From Procambarus clarkii (taxonomy: Eukaryota; Arthropoda; Malacostraca; Decapoda; Cambaridae): a DNA stretch of 64,000 nt. Under the pieces are notes generated by a model. That model saw only the letters and a list, made by a program, of their open reading frames with translations. It did not search any database and was not told the origin of the DNA. Position 1 is the first letter of the stretch. Every line of letters starts with the position of its first letter. The translations under genes were made by a program, and so were the position numbers. The stretch covers positions 7,721,936 through 7,785,935 of the forward strand of contig NC_091228.1 in assembly GCF_040958095.1 (NCBI RefSeq), given 5' to 3'. Of the stretch, positions 55,728-64,000 are shown in pieces.

Positions 55728-56071
55728 AAAATATACCTCGTCCAGAGTAGCACTGAGTGAAGATCACATCCCATGCAACATTGCAACACATGTGACCATC
55801 CTTACTCTCAGATTTACATATGTGTTTCAACCCCATTTCATGTCGCCAGTGGCACCAACTCGACAACTAAGGGAACCTACGAAAAATCCGCTTTCATTGT
55901 TGCCAGACCGGACTTCTCGACCCATTGACCCTGGATCGCGGATGTTCCTCTTGGGAAACCCCCTCTCTCAGTTAGTGGTCTGCTCAGCTTGGAGGCAGGA
56001 CAACACTCGAGAGACTGCCAGCACCAGCCAAGCAAAGGTGTATACTATTAATACACCATCACACCATCAGT

Positions 56072-56275
56072 GTAAATAGGGGAATATATCGGGGAACAGC
56101 GCCAAGCCATTACGACTATATAGCACTTGGAACGGGTCAGGATAAGGATTTGGGGTTGGGATTGGGGGGAAATGAATGGTGGTCAAAAACTTGGATGGTC
56201 GGGGATTGAACGCCAACCAGCATGAAGCGAGACCGTCGCTCTACCGTCTATCCCAAGTGGTTGGACAGCCATCAG
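56072..56275 (-). mobile_element. SINE-2 copy
   Basis: Minus strand head GACGGTAGAGCGACGGTC, then GGCGTTCAATCCCCGACCAT and the family body. Confidence 0.78.
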
Positions 56276-56279
56276 TGTG

Positions 56280-56911
56280 AGAAATGGTTAGTTGGGGAGT
56301 GAATGTGGTTGAGACAAATTCTGACTTATCTCAAGTTGATGTGACATAATTACACTTGTTTCACTGATAAATTTTGTAAACTCTTAGGTAATTCTGTAAA
56401 CTAATAGGTTATTAGGTACGACACTGTCAACAGTATACCAAAACCCATCATAATAGAACAGAAAACGCGATATTCTTTAGATAAAAAGTAATTCACTCAT
56501 TTTGTATGCGTAATTATTAGTCAATAATAGGTTTATATATTAATTCCGAAAGGAGATTAATTGTATTTAAACACAAAAGGAATTCTGTTTCACTCTGCTG
56601 GTCACAGAAGCGATAACTCTTAACTTAGTTTATGATGAAAACCAAGAATTAGACTTTAAATTTTGAACCTTCACACATTGTGGAAAATTTAAGTCATATT
56701 AATTTCCCGAAATAATGACTGGTTATTGAAGAATGCTGAATAAAATTTGTATTTATTTGCGATCGGCATGTTATAATATTTCTAAATAAAAATATTTTAA
56801 TTCTAATGTTGGTGCAAACTAATAATATATAAAATTATTTATATTATTATTTGAATCACGCTTTCCAGAACGCTTTCAAAATGTCTTTTTTCAATAGCAA
56901 AACTGCCCGAG

Positions 56912-56914
<3 letters not shown>
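56280..56914. other. Intergenic, AT-rich, no gene seen
   Basis: Nothing recognised. Confidence 0.4.
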
Positions 56915-56960
<46 letters not shown>

Positions 56961-56983
56961 TGATATATAATATGATATATATA

Positions 56984-57022
<39 letters not shown>

Positions 57023-57085
57023 ATATATATCATATATATATATATATATAATATATATGATATATATATCATATATATACATATA
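56915..57085. repeat. (TA)n array with internal symmetry
   Basis: Alternating TA broken by TATGATATATATCATATA units that are themselves palindromic. Confidence 0.9.
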
Positions 57086-57524
57086 ATACCAGAGCCTATT
57101 GACCGATGGAAAAACAATTCCGAGGGGAAATTTTGAGATTTATAAAAATTTACAATTTCGTCCCATTTATGCTACCAATTACTTTAGAGCCTCTGAAAGA
57201 TTATAGATTATATACATTTTGACATACAATTTCTGTTTCACCTGCCCTTGTTTTTTCCCCTGTAAATTTCTTCCCTCAAGCAGTTACTTAAAGGTGAAGC
57301 CTCAAACTGAAGCCTTACCATGTACTACTAACTTCAGGGTCACGTGTAACTGCAAATTAGCAGTTTCATGTCTCGTGGCCTCGCGTTAGTGTATAACACA
57401 AGTTCATGGTATCATGGTACACTATACCTGTATATTCATTTTCGTATATTCAAGTGTTAAAACAAATAATTGTCAACACAACCTGAACCTCTAACTTAAC
57501 CTAGTCTAAGCCACCTAATTTTAA

Positions 57525-57802
57525 TATATTAACAAATACCATGTTAATACATTAAAATTAGGTGGCTTAGTATTAAAATAATATGAAATTAACGTATTTT
57601 TCCAATACTTTAAGATTCATGAATATAAAGGTGAAGAAACGACCCAATATATGTTTGTGTATTAAACCCAAATTTTCGAACGCAATCTACATCCTGTCTC
57701 AAGGCATTGTTTACAACATCTTTGGAAAGGATGTAGGGTACATCCGAAAATTTTGGTTTTAATACACTTACTCAAGTATTCGTCTTTCCTTCACCTTCAT
57801 TC
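57525..57802. mobile_element. Two adjacent inverted repeats (MITE-like)
   Basis: 57525-57572: TAAGCCACCTAATTTTAATA and its complement. 57630-57802: AAGGTGAAGAAACGA.. and ..TCGTCTTTCCTTCACCTT with matching AAATTTTCG and TGTATTAAA inner segments. Confidence 0.5.
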
Positions 57803-57846
57803 AAACACTTCGGCATTGTAGTAAGTTTCTGTAAATACATGAATGT

Positions 57847-57924
57847 GTTGACCAGACCACACACTAGAAGGTGAAGGGACGACGACGTTTCGGTCCGTCC
57901 TGGACCATTCTCAAGTCAATTGTG
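57847..57924 (+). mobile_element. Short retroposon (family R), copy 11
   Basis: GTTGACCAGACCACACACTA ... GTTTCGGTCCGTCC ... CAAGTCAATTGTG. No clear duplication. Confidence 0.8.
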
Positions 57925-57929
57925 ATGAG

Positions 57930-58790
57930 GAAGTAGATGCAGGCAATAAATTGGCTAGAGAGAGAGGTGAGGAGCAAAGTGTAGTGGAGGAGATAGGAGT
58001 AGGAAAAAATGAATGTGTCTTTGGGGTCGGCTGATGTTTGAACGAGCATATCTTGAGATGGGAATTGTCTTTAGGGCACTGAAAGTTGCTAGGGAAATTT
58101 TAATTAAAATTTGTAAACTTGTCGAGGGAAAGACCTTTAACACACGGCTCTTCCTAAACTTTGTGTATCATTCAAAAGTCCACAATATGTTAAAACAACA
58201 AAAAATCAAATATATAGATGGATAGAACCTAGTACTGAGGTGATGGAGTTTCTAATGGAATAGGATATGATCGATCGTCTCTTCTGATTAAAGTCTAGCT
58301 TTCCCTTACTCGGCTGATATAGCAGTAGCATTTACTGAGCTCAGCAACTGGTCAGGAGACTATCATGCTTGCAGATCGCCTCTACACCTTCGATGATATG
58401 TTAATCTTTAGAGAACATTTTTAACCAAAAAGGCTATCCTTCTTGTATCCAATGGGAGGCTTAGGCTATTGCTAATGAGCAAATTGGACGACGTGCTCCA
58501 AGATTAAGACGCTAAGGAAAGTTCTTAACGAATTTCAATAAATACTTGACGAATTTCAGCACTGAGAATAAACATATGACCATGACACGAGAGCCCTTCA
58601 ATGTTTAGTTGATAATATCTCGGAAACCTCTCAAGACAAGTTCTTAGAAATCGTGAATGACTCTCCAGTCAAGGATATATTTCGAAACGTTATCCATTCC
58701 TGCTACCTGGTTGAAGATGTGTTCTGTCTATCCAAATGTTGACGAGTGAGAACTCCAAATGGTCATCCACCATCTACTTGTTGTAATCCC
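57930..58790. other. Intergenic, no gene seen
   Basis: Nothing convincingly recognised. Confidence 0.4.
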
Positions 58791-58792
58791 AT

Positions 58793-58927
<135 letters not shown>

Positions 58928-59239
58928 CCCCCCGAATGTTCCTCGAATTAGTGGCGAAAAAGAATGTTTATTGATCTCGTGAATGGTGAAGATGTGAATA
59001 CGAAAACAGTGCAAATTAATGACTCTACATCCAATTTGAAATGTTGTTTACATCCCCATATTATCTTTTGTTATGTTTTATCTCTCTAGGTCGCTTATGA
59101 CATTTATTTTGACAATTTCATTCAGTAATTTAATAACTCATTCACTTTATTTGTATAAATAAAGGGCAGTAAGACTGAAATTATGTCACTATATCTCTTT
59201 TGCTTAGTAGTGGTGAGGGGAAATTCATTTTGGTAGTGG

Positions 59240-59435
59240 TCTATGTTGGAAATTGTGAGCAAAAATCTGAGAGCGAATAATGAGAAATGTGCACTTAAGA
59301 TGACTGTAAAACTAGCCTCAGTGACCTTTCGCATGATAATGAGAGAGTATCCAGTTTCCAGTGAAGTTATGCCTCAGATGACAAGATCTGCCAAAGCCAA
59401 ATTTTGGCCCCACAAGATACGAAGTGTCCAGTAAA
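59240..59435 (+). pseudogene. Possible LTR-retrotransposon polymerase scrap
   Basis: NLRANNEKCALKMTVKLASV is reminiscent of the L..N.EKC.F....V.FLG segment of Ty3/gypsy reverse transcriptases. No neighbouring motif was found, so this is weak. Confidence 0.2.
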
Positions 59436-59439
59436 GAAA

Positions 59440-60389
59440 TCCCAAAGGCCCTCGCTATCTTACATCCGGATACGCCCGAGACCGCAACTACTCATTAAGA
59501 TTCTGCCTGTGTTGAGGTCTTTGGGGTCTCTTATTGACTCTGTTTTCAGGATTCAAGTGTGTGGTGCGTTTCAAGGATGAATGCACATACTTATGTGTCT
59601 GCATCTTATTCCTTTGTCATTTATTACCCCGAGTGGTTTTGAATACAATTTCGTTTTCATACTAAATTGCATGAGAATTGTAAATTCTTGCAATAAATGT
59701 CAAGTTTATAGATCGTTATTACAGATAAAGACTGGGAATTCCCTCCCATCTTAGGAAAAGGAATGTTTGCATACATACACAAGAAAAAATAGAACCCTGG
59801 AAACACAAACCGAAACTGTCTCTATTTTCCGCTTATTACAACTTGTAATAAAGTTGTTACATCTTGGCTTAACGTGTTTATGACGTATTAGAACGTTGTT
59901 ACAACTTGTTATATTGGTTGTTATAACTGGTTAGGTGTTAAAACTTGTTCGAACGTTGTACCAACGTCGTACTTTCGGTGTGTGTTTGGCGGGAAGACAT
60001 CCAGAGATAAGTCAGGAATACTGTTGGGAATAAGAGAATTGTATTATGAAAAGAGATGAGGGATTTACCACAGAGTGGACATGATCACAATGTATAAGAT
60101 ACTGAAGGGAAATTTTTGTGGTGAATATAGTCTTCTATATGAGGCAAGATGACACACAAAGGGTACTGAAGATAACAAATAAATGAGCCATTGAAACCTA
60201 AAGATATCCTGACTGCAGTATAGTGAATGCTTATTTATTTTCTATTATGTACAGTGAAACACTATATATTATTCCTCCTATGTATAGTGAAACATGTTGC
60301 TACCTTTGGATGGTGAATCTAACCTGTTGCTAATTGGACAGTCAACCAGGTGAGGCAGACAGTTAAAGAAAGACAGTCAACTAATGGCA
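59440..60389. other. Intergenic, no gene seen
   Basis: Nothing recognised. Confidence 0.4.
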
Positions 60390-60528
60390 GACAGACATCC
60401 AATGTTATTACTGTCAATTTTACTACTCAGCCAATGTAAGACAGACAGGCAATGAGTGACAGACATCCAATGTTACTACTGTCAATTTTACTACTCAGCC
60501 AATGTAAGACAGACAGGCAATGAGTAAC
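60390..60528. repeat. 68-bp tandem duplication
   Basis: GACAGACATCCAATGTTA ... GACAGACAGGCAATGAGT, copies starting at 60390 and 60458, nearly identical. Confidence 0.9.
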
Positions 60529-61115
60529 AGGCAGCCAGTTTATGACAGCATGTGAGACAAAAAGCCAATTTGACTGTGGAGGAAAGAATATGAGCAGGAA
60601 GATTGTTGAGCAAATGCTTCCGGTTGATGATACAAAAATTGGTCACCTAGAGTTATCTGTAATAGCCTTTGTTTAAATAGCAAATTGGCCGGGAAACATA
60701 AACAGGAAACAAGATAAAAACAAGACGGACGAAGATAAGGACGATGTGGTGGAAGAGATAAAAAGAAACAAATAAATAGGGTAAATTAAACCACAAAAAA
60801 ATGAAGAAAAACACAGAATAATACGAGGAAAATGGTGGCATTAAAGAAACAAAAAGAGATAAGGGTAATCATTATTATCTGTTTTGCTTTCTTCTGTGAA
60901 TTTTCTTCATGCGCAGAATCTTTTCATTGTCTTTGATATTTCCCTTTTATCTTAGTCTCTAAAGTGTTCTTTCTATTTAATTATCTTCCTTTCTCTTTCT
61001 CTTCCTTTGATTCTCTTCAATCATTCGTGGTCTTCTTTTGGGCCTCATTGGTCTTTTCATTCATTTTAGAGTTTTCATTCATCGATATCGGGCCCTTCTT
61101 GGTTCTTTCTCGAGT

Positions 61116-61216
61116 CTTTTCTTGCGTTCAAAGGACTTTCCTTGCGTTCAAAGGACTTTCCTTGCGTTCAAAGGACTTTTCTTGCGTTCAAAGGACTTTT
61201 CTTGCCTCCAAAGGTC
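61116..61216. repeat. 20-bp minisatellite, 5 copies
   Basis: Unit CTTTCCTTGCGTTCAAAGGA. The last copy decays. Confidence 0.92.
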
Positions 61217-61219
61217 TTT

Positions 61220-62050
61220 GAACACAAGAAAGACCTTTTGAAGGTCTGACTGCATACACAAGACCAACATGACACACCACATATGTACAATCTTCGGCAT
61301 TCACTTTTCCAAACACCTAAGGAATCACCATGCACTTCACAGCATAGGCTAAAGGAAAGCACTGGCGTGCTTGAGGTGAATAGTAAACTTAATGCTTAGA
61401 TAATAAACATTAGAATCTGTGTAGAATCTTAAAAAGAAATTAAGGATATCACAAGACGAATTCCTGGAAGAGAAGTGCAACCTGGGTCACACAGGACTCC
61501 TTCAGCTCAACATTTCCCTCAGCATTAAATTAATTCCACATAGGTCAGGAAGAGAATGAAAGAGAACACCTTAAGTCACTTGTGCTGACAATACCCACAC
61601 CCTCAAGAAAGTACTTGACCTTGCGGTTCACCTTCAGCTTGTGTTGTCTTCCTTTTGAAGATCTTCGAAGGAAGAGGATAAGAAGCAGGAGCAGGAAGAG
61701 GAGAAAGGAAAATAGGAATTTGAAGTAGTCTTTGAGAAGCATCTAGGTTGTTTATAAGACCGACCTGTTGCAATTCATGACCCCCCATTCTGTCTAACCC
61801 GATCCCTATTTCTCTTACATTCACTATCCCACAATCTCCGTCCCCCCCCCCCCACACCCCCGATCTTCTTTCCCACACAGAGCCTATTACCGCCAACAAC
61901 GGAAGACGAGTTAGAGAGTCCAAGAGACTGAAAGGGATGGGAAAGAGGAGGTTGGATCGAACTAGGAAGGGAAGGCAGTGAGGGAGAGATGGAAGAGATG
62001 GAAGAGATGGAGGAAGGGAGAGTTATATATTTACCGGTGTTCTTCAACGC
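61220..62050. other. Intergenic, no gene seen
   Basis: Nothing recognised apart from a C run at 61840. Confidence 0.4.
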
Positions 62051-62056
62051 GTGTTT

Positions 62057-62110
62057 TTTTCTCTTTTCCGTTTTTCCGTTTTTCCGCTTTTCCGTTTTTC
62101 CGTTTTTTCG
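62057..62110. repeat. TTTTTCCG short tandem repeat
   Basis: TTTTCCGTTTTTCCGTTTTT-type units of 8 to 9 bp. Confidence 0.8.
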
Positions 62111-62185
62111 CCCGCTTGTCCACTCTGGTGTCATACTGTACATTTATTGCATGATTTTGTAAATGATTTTGACTTTGATTTTCTC

Positions 62186-62188
<3 letters not shown>

Positions 62189-62259
<71 letters not shown>
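62189..62259. repeat. (CT)n microsatellite
   Basis: About 35 CT units. Confidence 0.95.
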
Positions 62260-62261
<2 letters not shown>

Positions 62262-63879
62262 ACACAGGAGCTTACGGGAATAGACGACGTCTGACTCCTG
62301 TAAGCAGGATGATAGTTTTTCCTTTCCATACCTTCAAATTCAATAATAGAATTTCCTTTTCCAGTAACTTTCCATAGTTACTGCTGAGTCAGTCAATCAA
62401 AGCTTGATCATGTTCCATTACGTTAAACACCTAAATATAATTAGATCCGTGCTAATCTAACTTAATTATAGACACAAGCTTAAGTCCCGTGTCAGGTCGG
62501 TTCTTCTTTCTCCAAGATACGAAACTAAGTCTTATACTCAGTTTAGAAGGGACTCAGACTCTTGTCTGAGTCTAATCTAAACAGTTTTTTTTTAATATTA
62601 TTTGGCTAGTGTTGAGATTATCAACAGCACGAGGGCTATTAAATCCGGAATAATGAGGGCTATTAAGTCCGGGATAATGAGTTAATAGCCCTCGTGGTTC
62701 CGGACTTAATAAGTCTTTTAGCTCTGGAAACAGTCCAAAACTGTAGGAAATTCTAAGTTTATATTCAACAAGAAATGCGTCTCGCGAATCGAACCTTGAA
62801 ATATCTTTCAGTGTATTCTGGAATTATATTGTAGATTTGGTTTTCGATAGATGAAAGGCCATCTAACACCGGATAATATAGATTCAGACCATAGGGAACT
62901 CTGCTAAATGGCCATGGCTATGGCTCTGTATTCTATGGATACAGCAATGGTGAACTGTATGCTATTTAGATTCCGATCTATGTAGCTCTGAACTATTGAG
63001 ATACAGGCAAATTGTAGCGCAGTTTTAAGTACAGTTCTATGGAGAGTTGCACCTTTTTTTCTTATACAAAAGGGTAAAACAGAGACAAATTTCGTAATGA
63101 AACGTATCTTAAGTCTACGTTAAGTTAAGCGATTGTGAATTAGACGTCAGAAACGTGTACCAGCAGCCTTGTGGTTTGAGTTTTCTTACCGGTTTCGTCT
63201 ACGTTTGTTCAGTCTGTGGTTAGGTTATGTATAATGCTCTTTTAAAATTCTTTTCCGCTGACGTTTTCATAAATATACAAGTTTCCCATTCAAATCGTTT
63301 TCTGTAAAAACTAACTAAAGTAGTTTAATACCATAAAAAACGATAATAGTTGTGGGGTAACTAATGTATTTTTCTTGAACTCGCACCAAGAATATATCGC
63401 CTCTTTGATGTTCTCGAGTACGACTTAATCAAGGCAAAAATATCCATACAATTAAAGGGCTCTAAAATATAGAATTGTCTCTCAAACGACTGGAGATGTG
63501 TGATACCTAACCATTTGGAAATAAATACAAAAAATATATATTAAATTAGGACACGTTATTTGCCTACGTGATAAATAAAAAAATGCTGCTCACAAACTCA
63601 TTAGGAAAACTATTTAGAAAATGGGAACTTTCATCAAAGAAACTGTTAAACAAGGCTAACTAAACTAAACCTAACGAGATGTGGGACGGAGAACACCTGG
63701 GATGTATTGTAGGGGTGGATACGTGGATATGTGGATATCAGGAGGTGGGATACGTGGGATAACAGAGTGCACCTGGATAACGGAAGCGCGATACATGGTT
63801 GTAAATACTTTTATCACGTCAATTTTATCAAATTATAAAATATTCTGGGGTGAAAGACTAGATTGAAATCGGACGAGTT
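62260..63879. other. Intergenic, no gene seen
   Basis: A small inverted repeat at 62635-62705 (GGGCTATTAA.TCCGG and complement). Otherwise AT-rich and empty. Confidence 0.4.
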
Positions 63880-64000
63880 GATGTTGCGTGAATACAGTGA
63901 ACGTGTAGATGTTGAGTGAATACAGTGAACGTGTAGATGTTGAGTGGATACAGTGAACGTGTAGATGTTGCGTGAATACAGTGAACGTGTAGATGTTGAG
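63880..64000. repeat. 28-bp minisatellite running off the window end
   Basis: Unit GATGTTGAGTGAATACAGTG plus AACGTGTA, just over four copies to the window edge, so the array is truncated here. Confidence 0.93.

Overview
The window is a piece of a large, repeat-rich invertebrate genome. A decapod crustacean is the best reading and a freshwater crayfish is plausible. The reasons are a complete 12-cysteine type I crustin gene (a decapod antimicrobial family), several tRNA-derived SINE families, LINE and Penelope fragments, and very many dinucleotide and minisatellite arrays. Species assignment is inference; no search was possible.

Three secreted-protein genes lie on the minus strand and account for all the protein coding I can support well. 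Gene 1 (804-4188) encodes a Gly/Ser-rich secreted protein of 639 residues in four exons. Gene 2 (18997-30638) encodes a predicted 1931-residue protein: signal peptide, three tandem copies of an exon pair (B-A), a last A exon swollen to 4.3 kb of Gly/Ala/Thr/Phe repeats, and a phase-compatible terminal exon that is a full whey acidic protein (WAP) domain. That order (signal, Gly-rich, WAP) is that of a type II crustin on a giant scale. Gene 3 (43855-47537) is an ordinary type I crustin of 114 residues in four exons. I read the window as a crustin-type immune or epithelial gene cluster with two extraordinary Gly-rich members.

Genes 1 and 2 are paralogs in architecture. Each has a TATA box and an ATG-free leader exon ending in TCA followed by gtgagtg. 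In each, the next exon starts with TG, so the ATG start codon is created by splicing. The signal peptides are alike (MR..VV...G.SC.A). All three genes have a consistent reading phase at every intron.

The rest is intergenic or intronic and dominated by repeats. 1-800 is the 3' flank of gene 1. 4.3-18.9 kb holds SINE palindromes, 47-bp, 24-bp and 25-bp minisatellites, a 430-bp palindromic MITE, CT arrays and a Penelope GIY-YIG fragment. 28.2-30.5 kb, inside intron 1 of gene 2, holds a dead LINE RT and a 760-bp pyrimidine tract. 31-43 kb holds SINEs, a dead LINE interrupted by a palindromic element, and 22-bp and 32-bp arrays. 48-64 kb holds LINE tails, SINEs, AT/GT/CT arrays and no convincing gene.

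A short retroposon (marker motif GTTTCGGTCCGTCC) occurs 11 times. Seven copies have perfect 10-15 bp target-site duplications, and several are tail-to-tail palindromes.
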